This document shows positions 54,143 through 62,728 of a DNA stretch of 64,000 nt, in pieces; within the stretch, counting starts at the first letter, position 1; each line of letters starts with the position of its first letter. Below the pieces are notes generated by a model, which ran no database searches, was not told the origin of the DNA, and worked only from the letters and a program-made list of their open reading frames with translations. The position numbers were made by a program, and so were the translations under genes. The DNA comes from Gemmataceae bacterium (GTDB lineage Bacteria > Planctomycetota > Planctomycetia > Gemmatales > Gemmataceae): the NCBI GenBank assembly GCA_019636445.1, contig JAHBXO010000020.1, forward strand, positions 24,407 through 88,406, given 5' to 3'.

Positions 54143-55090
54143 ATGATCGCCATCACCGGCGCGGCCGGGTTCATCGGCGCGAATCTCGCCCATCGACTGA
54201 ATGCAACGCACGAACTTCTCCTCGTCGATCTCACTACGCCTCCGTGCCACGTCCCGAATTGGGCGGGATTGAAATCGGGGCCGACGTGTCATCGCGATGA
54301 GTTCGTGACCCATCTCGAATCGAATCGATGGAAACCCGAAGCAATCTTCCACCTCGGCGCGTGCAGTTCCACCACCGAGAAGAATTGGGACTACCTCCGC
54401 GAGAACAACCTCGAATACACGCAACGCCTCTGGACCTGGTGCACCCGGAACGAACGGCCGTTCATCTACGCTTCCAGTGCTGCGACCTACGGCGACGGTT
54501 CCCAAGGGTTCGATGACCGCACGCCGCCGACCGAGTTGATACCGCTGAACCTCTACGGCAAGAGCAAGAACGATTTCGATATCTGGGCACTCGAACAGAA
54601 GCTCGCTCCGCCGCGTTGGGCCGGGCTGAAGTTCTTCAACGTGTACGGCCCGCGCGAGTCGCACAAGGGGCGAATGGCCAGCGTCGTCTTCCAGACTTAT
54701 CGCCAGATCCAGGCCACCGGCGGGATGGAACTCTTCCGCTCCACCGATCCGAAGTATGCCGACGGCGGCCAACTCCGCGATTTCGTCTTTGTCGACGACT
54801 GCGTCGACCACATGCTCTGGCTCTGGAAGAACTCGCACCCCGGCGGCGTCTACAACTCCGGCACCGGCCAGGCACGATCCTTCCACGACCTTGCAAAGGC
54901 CGTGTTCGATTCACTCGGTCTACCGGCGAACATCTCCTTCGTCGACATGCCAGCCGACCTCGCGAAACAGTACCAGAACTTCACCCAAGCCGAGACAACA
55001 AAGCTGCGTGGTGTCGGTTGCACCGTACCGCCGACGAGCCTTGAAGACGGCGTGCGAAAAACTGTCGACTGGCTGCGGGACCATTCCTGA
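54143..55090 (+). CDS. hldD: ADP-L-glycero-D-manno-heptose-6-epimerase
   Basis: The 315-residue product is an extended SDR epimerase: ITGAAGFIGANLAHRLN (4-20), YASSAATYGDGSQGF with S111/S112, LNLYGKSKNDFD with Y138 and K142, the diagnostic FFNVYGPRESHKGRMASVVF, and GGQLRDFVFVDDCVDHMLWL. These match HldD/RfaD, which inverts C6 of ADP-heptose for the LPS inner core. It shares an operon with the glycosyltransferase upstream. It supports a heptose-containing LPS in this organism. The SDR gene follows 65 bp later. Confidence 0.93.
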   Translation: MIAITGAAGFIGANLAHRLNATHELLLVDLTTPPCHVPNWAGLKSGPTCHRDEFVTHLESNRWKPEAIFHLGACSSTTEKNWDYLRENNLEYTQRLWTWCTRNERPFIYASSAATYGDGSQGFDDRTPPTELIPLNLYGKSKNDFDIWALEQKLAPPRWAGLKFFNVYGPRESHKGRMASVVFQTYRQIQATGGMELFRSTDPKYADGGQLRDFVFVDDCVDHMLWLWKNSHPGGVYNSGTGQARSFHDLAKAVFDSLGLPANISFVDMPADLAKQYQNFTQAETTKLRGVGCTVPPTSLEDGVRKTVDWLRDHS

Positions 55091-55155
55091 AATCCGATTA
55101 GGATAATCCCCGTTCCGGGCCAACGTGGGCACGGTGTTTCTAACCGGGGATTGGC

Positions 55156-55911
55156 ATGTCTGGGCAACGACTGGCGGGTAAGGTCGCGATCGTCACAGGT
55201 TCGGCGCGGGGGATCGGCGCAGCCATCGCCGCCCGCTACGCCGCCGAGGGGGCGAAGGTTGTCGTCAACTATTCCCGCAGCGAGGCGGAGGCGAACACCG
55301 TCGTCCAGTCCATCCGCTCCGCCGGCGGGATGGCCATCGCCGTCCAGGCCGACGTCGGCAAGACCGCCGAGATCGCCCCGCTCTTCGACACCGCCGTGAA
55401 GACCTATGGCCGGCTCGATATCCTGGTGAACAATGCCGCCATCATGCAACGGCGCTTCCTCGCCGATGTGACGGCCGAGGAGTTCGACGCCCACTTCGCC
55501 GTGAACGTCCGCGGCTACTTCCTCTGCTGCCAGCAGGCGGCGGCGCTCATGGGCGAAGGGGGCAGCATCATCAACGTCGGCAGTGCCATCAGCCGCATGG
55601 CCTACCCCGGCGCCGTCGTCTACTCCGCCACCAAAGGCGCCATCGACGTGATGACGCGTGTCCTCGCCGCCGAACTGGGGCCGAAGGGCATCCGCGTGAA
55701 CGTGCTCGCCCCCGGCTCGACCCGCACCGACATGAACAGTATCAAGAGCGGCAAGACAAAGGAAGAAGAGGCCCAGGAAATCGCACTGACGGCTTTGCGC
55801 CGGATCGGCGAGTGCGACGACATTGCCGACGCTGCCGTCTTCCTAGCCGCCGACGAAGCACGCTGGGTCACCGGCACCTGGCTGGACGTCTCGGGCGGGA
55901 TCCGACTGTGA
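55156..55911 (+). CDS. SDR family oxidoreductase (FabG-like)
   Basis: The 251-residue classical SDR has TGSARGIG at 14-21, NNAA at 92-95, catalytic S143, Y156 and K160 (VVYSATKGA), and APGSTRTDMN. The closing AVFLAADEARWVTGTWLDVSGGIRL fits FabG-type or glucose-dehydrogenase-type enzymes. The cofactor is NAD(P)H; the substrate is not readable from sequence. It may be transcribed separately from hldD, as TAGGAT lies 52 bp before the start. It is soluble. Confidence 0.92.
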   Translation: MSGQRLAGKVAIVTGSARGIGAAIAARYAAEGAKVVVNYSRSEAEANTVVQSIRSAGGMAIAVQADVGKTAEIAPLFDTAVKTYGRLDILVNNAAIMQRRFLADVTAEEFDAHFAVNVRGYFLCCQQAAALMGEGGSIINVGSAISRMAYPGAVVYSATKGAIDVMTRVLAAELGPKGIRVNVLAPGSTRTDMNSIKSGKTKEEEAQEIALTALRRIGECDDIADAAVFLAADEARWVTGTWLDVSGGIRL

Positions 55912-55950
55912 AATCGCAAACTGCGAACGCGATTCCAACCGAACTGTCGT

Positions 55951-55979
55951 TTGCATCCGGCGCGCCGTTGCGGTAGCAT
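55951..55979 (+). promoter_or_regulatory. Putative promoter of the second DUF1549/DUF1553 gene
   Basis: TTGCAT (55951-55956) and TAGCAT (55974-55979) are 17 bp apart. Transcription starting about 7 nt later (near 55986) would begin after the ATG at 55983, which favours the ATG at 56019 as the true start. Confidence 0.5.
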
Positions 55980-56018
55980 CGGATGCACCTACCTTCCCCC
56001 TCCTTCCACGGGGGTTCG

Positions 56019-58661
56019 ATGCGCGTCGCAGTATTGTTCTTCTTCGGCTGGTTCGCACCTCTCGGCAACGCCCAGACGGTCGACTACGCGCGAGACGTGA
56101 AGCCGATCCTAAAGGAAAGATGCTTCGCCTGCCACGGAACGCTCAAGCAGGAATCGGAACTGCGCCTCGACACGGCTGCGGCCATGGTAAAAGGGCAGGT
56201 CGTAGCGAAAGGAAAGCCGAAGGAGAGCGAACTTGTTTCCCGGATATCGGCGAGCGACGGTTCGCGGATGCCGCCGGAGGGGAAACCGCTCACGAAGGAA
56301 CAGATCGCGACGATCTCGAAGTGGATCGAACAGGGTGCGATGGCGCCGACGGACGAGAAGCCGGAGGAGGACCCGAAGCGGCACTGGGCGTTCGTAAGAC
56401 CGGTTCGCCCGGCGGTGAATGACTCGCCGATTGATGCCTTGCTGGACATCGAACGCAAGTCGCGGGGCTTGTCGACGGTCGGCGAGGCCGATCGCGCCAC
56501 CCTGCTCCGCCGCGTGTACCTCGACCTCATCGGCCTGCCGCCGACTCGCGAACAACTCAAAGCCTTCCTGAACGATTCGTCGTCCGACGCATACGAGAAG
56601 GTCGTGGATCGGTTGCTCGCGTCGCCGCAGTATGGCGAGCGCTGGGCGCGGCACTGGATGGACATCTGGCGCTATTCCGACTGGTACGGCCGACGCGGCG
56701 TGCCGGACGTGCTGAACAGCTATGGACAGATTTGGCGCTGGCGCGACTGGATTGTGAAGTCCTTGAACGAAAACCGCGGTTATGACCAGATGATCCGCGA
56801 CATGCTCGCGGCCGATGAACTCTCCCCGACGGACGACGCGAACATCGTCGCCACCGGATTCGTGGTCAGGAACTTTTATCGCTGGAATTACAACAACTGG
56901 ATGCGCGACAACGTCGAACATACCGGCAAGGCATTCCTGGGCCTCACGTTCAATTGCTGTCACTGCCACGACCACAAATATGATCCGATCACGCAGGAGG
57001 AATACTTCAAGCTGCGGGCCGTCTTCGAGCCGATCGAGATCCGCACGGACCGTTGGCCGGGTGAGGCCGATCCGGGGGTGTATCCGAAGTACAGCTATGG
57101 CGCGTCCTACAAACCGATCACGACCGGCATGGTGCGCGTCGTCGAGGAGAAACTCGACGCGCCAACGCGATTCTACACCGGCGGCGACGAGCGCAACATT
57201 GCGAAGGACAAGCCGCCGATCCCGCCGGGCGTGCCGGCGAGCCTCGGTGGGAAGTACGAAGCGAAGCCGCTGACGTTGCCGCCGGAGGCGTGGTATCCGG
57301 GTTTGAAGACGTTCGTGCGCGACGAGGAGACAACGATCCGGAAGAAGGCATTCGAAGCGGCGGCGATAGAACGAACGAGAGCTCGCGTGCTGATGGCGCA
57401 GGCGGTTGGGCGAACGGTCCTATCGCCGTTCGCATTCGTTGATCTGGAACTCGCGAACACCACTTGTCGAAATGCGGAGGCCCTATTCGGCGCCGCGGAA
57501 GCCGATCTCGAATCATTGAGAGCCCGCATCGCGGCGGACGACGTGGCCTATCTCGGCGCGAAGGGCGATCAGAAGGCGACCGCGCAGGCGGCGAATCGTG
57601 CGGAATCTCGACATAAGATCGCGGCCTCCAAGACCAATCTAACCAAGGCCGAATTGGCCTTAGCCACTGCTCGGCGCACCAAGGCCCAGGCCGCGCAATT
57701 GCCGACACTTGAGAAGCAAGTCGCTGCGGCCAAGACTGCGATCGCCACCGCCGAAACGGCCGCGAAAACCGTTTCGGAGAAGTACACGCCGCTCTCGCAC
57801 CAGTACACGAAGACCACGACCGGCCGCCGTTCGGCGCTCGCGAACTGGATTGCCAACAGCGAGAACCCGCTCACCGCACGCGTGGCAGTCAACCATCTCT
57901 GGGGTTGGCACTTCGGCCGACCGCTCGTCGAGTCGACCGAGAACTTCGGCCGTAGCGGCAAGCCGCCCACCCACCCGCAACTCCTTGACTGGCTCGCTGT
58001 CGAATTGATGGACAATGGCTGGAAATTCAAGCCAATCCACCGATTGATCGTGACATCGAAAACCTATCGGCTCGCGTCGAACGGCCCGCGGCATCCAAGC
58101 GATCTCGACAACGTCTACTTCGCCCGGTTCCCGTCTCGGCGGATCGACGCGGAAGTCGTACGCGACAGCCTCCTACATGTGGCCGGGGAACTTGACCTCG
58201 CGATGGGCGGGCCTGACATCCCGCAGGATCAAGGGCTGACGAACCGCCACCGGAGCCTTTACTTCACCCACCACGGCGAAGGCCGCATGATGTTCCTCGA
58301 CCTCTTTGATTCGCCGAACCCATGCGACGCCTACCGGCGGACCGCCGCCGTGCTGCCCCAGCAGGCGCTCGCGCTGAGCAACAGCGAGTTCACGCTGGAA
58401 CTGTCTGGTATACTCACAGCCAAGCTGTTGAAGTCGGAACCGATCGGCATCGACTTCGTGAAGTCGGCGTTCGAGCAAGTCCTGGCTCGTCCCGCCAGCG
58501 CTGCGGAGCAGAGCGCCGCAGTCCGGTTTCTCGAAAGGCAGACGAAACTCTTTGAAACCGAAGTGAAACAATTGCCACCGAAGGTGACGCCATTGCGGCG
58601 CGCCCAGGAAAGCCTCGTGCAGGCCCTGTTCAATCACACCGACTTCGTGACCGTGAGGTAA
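56019..58661 (+). CDS. PSCyt1/DUF1549/DUF1553 cytochrome-type protein with coiled-coil insert
   Basis: The 880-residue exported product has a leader (MRVAVLFFFGWFAPLGNAQ), a PSCyt1 heme motif (C35, C38, H39 in RCFACHG) and GSRMPPEGKPLTKEQIATISKWIEQG. DUF1549 follows (LIGLPPTREQLKAF, YGERWARHWMDIWRYSDWYGR, CCHCHDHKYDPITQEEYF), and DUF1553 starts at about 600 (RRSALANWIANSENPLTARVAVNHLWGWHFGRPLVES). Between them, residues about 495-590 are an Ala/Lys/Glu-rich coiled coil. It is a periplasmic protein of unknown reaction. It is followed by a DUF1501 gene, forming the same pair as at 47573-52052. Confidence 0.92.
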   Translation: MRVAVLFFFGWFAPLGNAQTVDYARDVKPILKERCFACHGTLKQESELRLDTAAAMVKGQVVAKGKPKESELVSRISASDGSRMPPEGKPLTKEQIATISKWIEQGAMAPTDEKPEEDPKRHWAFVRPVRPAVNDSPIDALLDIERKSRGLSTVGEADRATLLRRVYLDLIGLPPTREQLKAFLNDSSSDAYEKVVDRLLASPQYGERWARHWMDIWRYSDWYGRRGVPDVLNSYGQIWRWRDWIVKSLNENRGYDQMIRDMLAADELSPTDDANIVATGFVVRNFYRWNYNNWMRDNVEHTGKAFLGLTFNCCHCHDHKYDPITQEEYFKLRAVFEPIEIRTDRWPGEADPGVYPKYSYGASYKPITTGMVRVVEEKLDAPTRFYTGGDERNIAKDKPPIPPGVPASLGGKYEAKPLTLPPEAWYPGLKTFVRDEETTIRKKAFEAAAIERTRARVLMAQAVGRTVLSPFAFVDLELANTTCRNAEALFGAAEADLESLRARIAADDVAYLGAKGDQKATAQAANRAESRHKIAASKTNLTKAELALATARRTKAQAAQLPTLEKQVAAAKTAIATAETAAKTVSEKYTPLSHQYTKTTTGRRSALANWIANSENPLTARVAVNHLWGWHFGRPLVESTENFGRSGKPPTHPQLLDWLAVELMDNGWKFKPIHRLIVTSKTYRLASNGPRHPSDLDNVYFARFPSRRIDAEVVRDSLLHVAGELDLAMGGPDIPQDQGLTNRHRSLYFTHHGEGRMMFLDLFDSPNPCDAYRRTAAVLPQQALALSNSEFTLELSGILTAKLLKSEPIGIDFVKSAFEQVLARPASAAEQSAAVRFLERQTKLFETEVKQLPPKVTPLRRAQESLVQALFNHTDFVTVR

Positions 58662-58664
58662 CAA

Positions 58665-58781
58665 AAGAATGGTCCGCAGATGACACAGACAAGAACGCAG
58701 TTGAAGATGCTGAAAACCCTGAAATCCGGTTCTTATCATCTGCATCAGCGTTGAAATCCGCGTCATCTGCGGGCCATTCTT
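58665..58781. repeat. Large cruciform palindrome between DUF1553 and DUF1501 genes
   Basis: AAGAATGGTCCGCAGATGAC (58665-58684) pairs with GTCATCTGCGGGCCATTCTT (58762-58781), one mismatch in 20. Inside, AACGC/GCGTT and GATGCTGA/TCATCTGCATCAG arms give a second-level fold. It fills nearly the whole gap between the two genes of the pair. The core CCGCAGATGA recurs in the hairpin at 12373-12444. Confidence 0.65.
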
Positions 58782-58793
58782 GGAAAGTATCGC

Positions 58794-60233
58794 ATGAACC
58801 GACGCACGTTTCTCGCCGATGCCGGCATGGGCTGCACGGGCCTCGCGCTCGGCTCGCTCCTCTGGCAGGACGGCTTCGCGCGGGCCGAGACGGCGCTCGC
58901 GACCGGCAAACCACACCACGTGCCGAAGGCGAAGTCGGTCATCTGGATCTATCTCTCCGGCGGAGTTAGCCAGATGGAGAGTTGGGACCCGAAGCCAGCG
59001 TTGACGAAGTACGCCGGCAAGTCCTTCGCCGAGACACCGTTCGCGGACCCGCTCAAATCGCCCCTGTTTTTCAAGCATTCCCGCGACGTCGTCGGCGGCA
59101 CACGGCCCTACCCGAAGATCTTCCCGCTCCAGGTCGGCTTCAAGAAGCACGGCCAACTCGGCATCGACATCGCCGACTGGTTCCCCGAGATCGCCAAGTG
59201 CGTCGACGACCTCGCCTTCGTGCGCTCGATGTACACCACCGACAACGACCACGGCGCGGAGTTCCAGTTCCACAACGGCCGGCACCAACTGGACGAGCAG
59301 CAGCCGAGCATCGGCTCGTGGGCGACCTTCGGATTGGGGTCGCTCAACGAGAACTTGCCGCAGTTCGTCTTCCTCGGCCAGTACACCGACACACGCGTGA
59401 AGAAGAACTTCGCGGCCGATTACCTGGGGCCGCAGTACACCGGCGTCGAGTTGTCGCTCGATCCGAAGAACCCGTTGCCGTTCGCGGCGCGGCCCCGGAG
59501 CGTGCTGGCAAAGGAACAGGAAAATCAGTTTGAATTCGTGAACGAGCTGAACAAGCTTCGGCAGGTCGAGTACCCGGACGACGAACAATTGAAGGCGCGG
59601 ATCAAGAGCTATGAACTGGCGTTCCGGATGCAGGCGGCTGTGCCGTCGGTTTTGGACCTGACCAAGGAAACGGCCGAAACGAAAGCGCTCTACGGCATCG
59701 ATAACGCGACGACAGAACTTTACGGTCGACGATTGTTGGCGGCCCGGCGGCTCGCGCAGCACGGCGTCCGCTTTTCGCTCGTTTACCTCAGCGGCTACGG
59801 AGAGTGGGACTCGCACAACGACCTGAAGAATCTGCACGCGAAGAGCGCCGCACGCGTCGACAAGCCAATTGCCGGACTGATCCGCGACCTGAAGCGCACG
59901 GGACAGGACAAGGACACGCTCGTGGTCTGTTGCAGCGAGTTCGGGCGAACGCCAGGTCTCGAGACACGCGAAGCCTACAAGATGCCGACCGGCCGCGACC
60001 ACCACCCGCACGGCTTCTCCGTCTGGCTCTTCGGTGCCGGCATCAAACGGGGCGTCATCCACGGCGCGACGGACGAACTGGGCTTCCACGCCGTCGAGCA
60101 CCCTCACTACGTCACCGACATCCACGCGACAGTGCTGGATCGGTTGGGCCTCGACAATCGCAAGCTAAACATCCCAGGTCGGAAGCGGCTGGAGATCGAC
60201 TACGGCGAACCGATCCGGGCCATTTGCGGATAA
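58794..60233 (+). CDS. DUF1501 protein, second copy
   Basis: The 479-residue product starts MNRRTFLADAGMGCTGLALG, a twin-arginine leader, and then follows DUF1501: AKSVIWIYLSGGVSQMESWDPKP, GQLGIDIADWFPEIAKCVDD, HNGRHQLDEQQPSIGSWATFG, RLLAARRLAQHGVRFSLVY, VVCCSEFGRTPGLE and GRDHHPHGFSVWLFGAG. It lies downstream of the DUF1553 gene, with a large palindrome between. Its sequence differs clearly from the copies at 47573 and 61328, so these are old paralogues rather than a recent duplication. The enzymatic role is unknown. Confidence 0.93.
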   Translation: MNRRTFLADAGMGCTGLALGSLLWQDGFARAETALATGKPHHVPKAKSVIWIYLSGGVSQMESWDPKPALTKYAGKSFAETPFADPLKSPLFFKHSRDVVGGTRPYPKIFPLQVGFKKHGQLGIDIADWFPEIAKCVDDLAFVRSMYTTDNDHGAEFQFHNGRHQLDEQQPSIGSWATFGLGSLNENLPQFVFLGQYTDTRVKKNFAADYLGPQYTGVELSLDPKNPLPFAARPRSVLAKEQENQFEFVNELNKLRQVEYPDDEQLKARIKSYELAFRMQAAVPSVLDLTKETAETKALYGIDNATTELYGRRLLAARRLAQHGVRFSLVYLSGYGEWDSHNDLKNLHAKSAARVDKPIAGLIRDLKRTGQDKDTLVVCCSEFGRTPGLETREAYKMPTGRDHHPHGFSVWLFGAGIKRGVIHGATDELGFHAVEHPHYVTDIHATVLDRLGLDNRKLNIPGRKRLEIDYGEPIRAICG

Positions 60234-61127
60234 CTAGGACAAATATAGTTGCACGACGCCGGCGGCGAGGAGGCCGAGGCTGATGACCGCGTTCACGTGG
60301 AAGAAGGCCTTGTTCACCTTCGCGAGGTTGTCCGCCGAGACGAGGCAATGCTCGTAGACGAGCAGAACGCCGACAGCGACGCCCGTTCCGATAAAGACCG
60401 GCCCCTTCAAGAGCGGTGTCGCGACGATGAATCCGATCAACAACAGGAACGTCATCGCGTGGCAGGCCGCCGCGATCCGCAGGCTGCGCCTGACGCCGAA
60501 TCGGGCCGGAATGCTGTGCAGCCCTTCTCTCGCGTCGAACTCGGCGTCCTGGCAGGCGTAGAGGATGTCGAACCCCGTCACCCAGAACAGCACGGCCGCG
60601 CCGAGCAGGAGCGGCGTGTGCATGTCGACCAATCCCCGCACGGCTATCCAGGCCGCCACCGGTGCGAGCATGAGCGCCAAACCGAGCCAGGCGTGCGCGA
60701 GGAACGTGAACCGTTTGGTCAGGGAATAGCCGGCGAGGAACAGGAGGATGGGTCCGGAAAGAAAAAGTGGCCACGGGTTGGCGAACAGGAAGCAGGCGCC
60801 CACGAATGCCACGGCGTTCGCCACGGCGAACGCCGCGACGAGGCGAAACGACAACGTCCCGGCCGGGAGGTGTCGACTCGCCGTGCGCGGGTTCCTCGCG
60901 TCGACGTCCCGATCGGCGATCCGATTGAACGCCATCGCGAAATTGCGGGCGAAGACCATGCACGCGAGGATGCCGACGAGATCTCGCTCGCGGAACGGCT
61001 CGGCCTTCCAAGCGATCGCGGCGCTCAGGAGCGCGAACGGCAGCGCGAAGAGTGTATGCGAGAAGCGAACGAGTTCGAGGAGCTTGCAAATCGTGGAGAG
61101 CATGTTCGAATAACCGTGAAACCCCAT
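60234..61127 (-). CDS. UbiA-type prenyltransferase
   Basis: The 297-residue polytopic protein has about eight to nine helices. The two Asp-rich motifs of UbiA enzymes are present: NRIADRDVDARN (N68, D72, D76) and YACQDAEFDAREGLHSIPARFG. LVRFSHTLFALPFALLSA is typical of the 4-hydroxybenzoate (or menaquinone-pathway MqnP-like) group. It attaches a prenyl chain to an aromatic ring for quinone synthesis in the inner membrane; the exact acceptor is not settled by sequence. The ATG at 61103 is an alternative start. It abuts the convergent DUF1501 gene with no gap. Confidence 0.9.
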   Translation of the reverse strand: MGFHGYSNMLSTICKLLELVRFSHTLFALPFALLSAAIAWKAEPFRERDLVGILACMVFARNFAMAFNRIADRDVDARNPRTASRHLPAGTLSFRLVAAFAVANAVAFVGACFLFANPWPLFLSGPILLFLAGYSLTKRFTFLAHAWLGLALMLAPVAAWIAVRGLVDMHTPLLLGAAVLFWVTGFDILYACQDAEFDAREGLHSIPARFGVRRSLRIAAACHAMTFLLLIGFIVATPLLKGPVFIGTGVAVGVLLVYEHCLVSADNLAKVNKAFFHVNAVISLGLLAAGVVQLYLS

Positions 61128-61148
61128 TCACCGCAACGAAGTTCGTCT

Positions 61149-61230
61149 GAACTCAGAACTCATCACTCACGACTCACTCTGGAAACGATCTCGTTTTGAG
61201 TATTGAGTTCTGAGTTGTGAGGAGTGAGTA
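61149..61230. repeat. GAGTTCTGAG-type palindromic repeat
   Basis: ACTCAGAACTCA (61151-61162) pairs perfectly with TGAGTTCTGAGT (61204-61215), and the flanks carry ACTCACTC and GAGTGAGT. It lies in the divergent gap between the UbiA gene and the third DUF1501 gene. The simple CTCAGAACTC unit suggests a dispersed repeat rather than an operator. Confidence 0.5.
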
Positions 61231-61269
61231 AAACAATCGGTTGATTGATTGCACTCGTTCGCTCCGCCC

Positions 61270-61298
61270 GTGACCGGCCGGCGGGCATCGGCTATAGT
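61270..61298 (+). promoter_or_regulatory. Putative promoter of the third DUF1501 gene
   Basis: GTGACC (61270-61275) and TATAGT (61293-61298) are separated by 17 bp and stand about 30 bp upstream of the ATG at 61328. The -10 is a good match to sigma-70-type consensus. Confidence 0.5.
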
Positions 61299-61327
61299 AG
61301 CGGAGTCCATGCCGTCGGAGTCCGCCG

Positions 61328-62728
61328 ATGTCCCACGTTCCCGCGATCCGCACGCGCCGCGAATTCCTCCAACTCGGTGGCGGTTTCGGCGCGCTCGCTT
61401 TCTCCGCGATGCTGGCCGACGCCGCGAAACAAGACCCGCTCGCGCCGAAGAAATCGCACTTCCCGGCGAAGGCCAAGTCGGTCATTTTCCTGTTCATGGA
61501 AGGCGGGCCGAGCCACGTCGATCTCTTCGACCCGAAACCGGAACTCACGAAGCGCCACGGCCAGAAGCTGCCCGAGAGCTTCGGCAAGATCATAACGCCG
61601 ATGGGCACTGGCGGCAACACGCTCCTCGCCAGTAAGCGGAAGTTCGCGAAGCACGGCCAGTGCGGCCATTGGTTCTCCGACTGGCTCCCCGAGATGGCGA
61701 AGACGGCCGACGAATGGGCGGTGATGCGAGCCTGCTGGGCCGACGGGTTGAACCACGTCGGCAGCGTCTGCCAGATGAACACCGGCAGCGTCCTCGCCGG
61801 CAAACCCAGCCTCGGCTCGTGGGCGCTCTACGGCCTCGGCAGCGAGAACCGCAACCTCCCCGGCTTCGTCGTCTTCACCGACGGCCCCGGCGAGGTCTTC
61901 GGCGGCGCCCGCAACTGGGGCACCGGCTTCATGCCGCCGACGTATCAGGGCACGTTCTTCCGTGGTGCCGAGAACCCGATTCTGAACCTCAAGACCCCCA
62001 ACGAAGTCGGCGAAGCCCGTCAGAAAGCGAAGCTCGGCCTCATCGGCAAGCTTAATGAACTTCACAAAAAGGACCGCCCTGGCGACGCGGAACTGGACGC
62101 GCGCCAGTCGGCCTACGAATTGGCCTTCCGCATGCAAGCCGCAGCTCCGGAAGCCGTCGATCTCACGACCGAATCCGCGAAGACCAAGGAGATGTACGGC
62201 CTCAATCGCAAGGAGACGGCCGAGTTCGGCCAGCGCTGCCTGCTCGCCCGTCGGCTCGTCGAGCGCGGCGTGCGCTTCGTCCAAGTCTATTGCGGACCCG
62301 GCAGCCAGTGGGACGCCCACAGCGATATCGAAGGCAACCACACGAAGATGTGCCTGCGATCCGACGGTCCGTCCGCGGCGCTCATCAAGGATTTGAAGCA
62401 GCGCGGCCTGCTCGACAGCACGCTCGTCATCTGGGGCGGTGAATTCGGCCGCACGCCGATGAGCGAAGGCCTCACCGGCCGCGACCACAACCCGTATGGC
62501 TTCTCGATGCTCATGGCCGGCGGCGGGGTCAAGGCCGGGCACGTCCACGGTATGACCGACGAGTTCGGCCTCAAGGGCGTCGACGGCAAAGCCCACGTCG
62601 CCGACTTCCATGCCACGATCCTTCACCTCCTCGGCTTCGACCACGAAAATCTGACGTATCGCTTCAACGGCCTCGACCAGCGCATTACCGGCGTCTCAGG
62701 CCACGTCGTCAAGGAAGTGCTCGCGTGA
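61328..62728 (+). CDS. DUF1501 protein, third copy
   Basis: The 466-residue product has RTRREFLQLGGGFGALAFSA (Tat-type leader), then AKSVIFLFMEGGPSHVDLFDPKP, GQCGHWFSDWLPEMAKTADEW, PSLGSWALYGLGS, RCLLARRLVERGVRFVQVY, GGEFGRTPMSEG and GRDHNPYGFSMLMAGGG. Here the preceding DUF1553 partner is absent and the next gene is a small conserved protein that overlaps by GTGA. The reaction is unknown. The start is supported by the promoter pair at 61270-61298. Confidence 0.93.
   Translation: MSHVPAIRTRREFLQLGGGFGALAFSAMLADAAKQDPLAPKKSHFPAKAKSVIFLFMEGGPSHVDLFDPKPELTKRHGQKLPESFGKIITPMGTGGNTLLASKRKFAKHGQCGHWFSDWLPEMAKTADEWAVMRACWADGLNHVGSVCQMNTGSVLAGKPSLGSWALYGLGSENRNLPGFVVFTDGPGEVFGGARNWGTGFMPPTYQGTFFRGAENPILNLKTPNEVGEARQKAKLGLIGKLNELHKKDRPGDAELDARQSAYELAFRMQAAAPEAVDLTTESAKTKEMYGLNRKETAEFGQRCLLARRLVERGVRFVQVYCGPGSQWDAHSDIEGNHTKMCLRSDGPSAALIKDLKQRGLLDSTLVIWGGEFGRTPMSEGLTGRDHNPYGFSMLMAGGGVKAGHVHGMTDEFGLKGVDGKAHVADFHATILHLLGFDHENLTYRFNGLDQRITGVSGHVVKEVLA

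Noticed and set aside
52922..54886. 654-codon minus frame over the glycosyltransferase and hldD
   Set aside because: Antisense to two well-supported genes.
55983..56018. Earlier ATG as start of the second DUF1553 gene
   Set aside because: The promoter pair at 55951-55979 predicts transcription starting after it, and the signal peptide begins at 56019.
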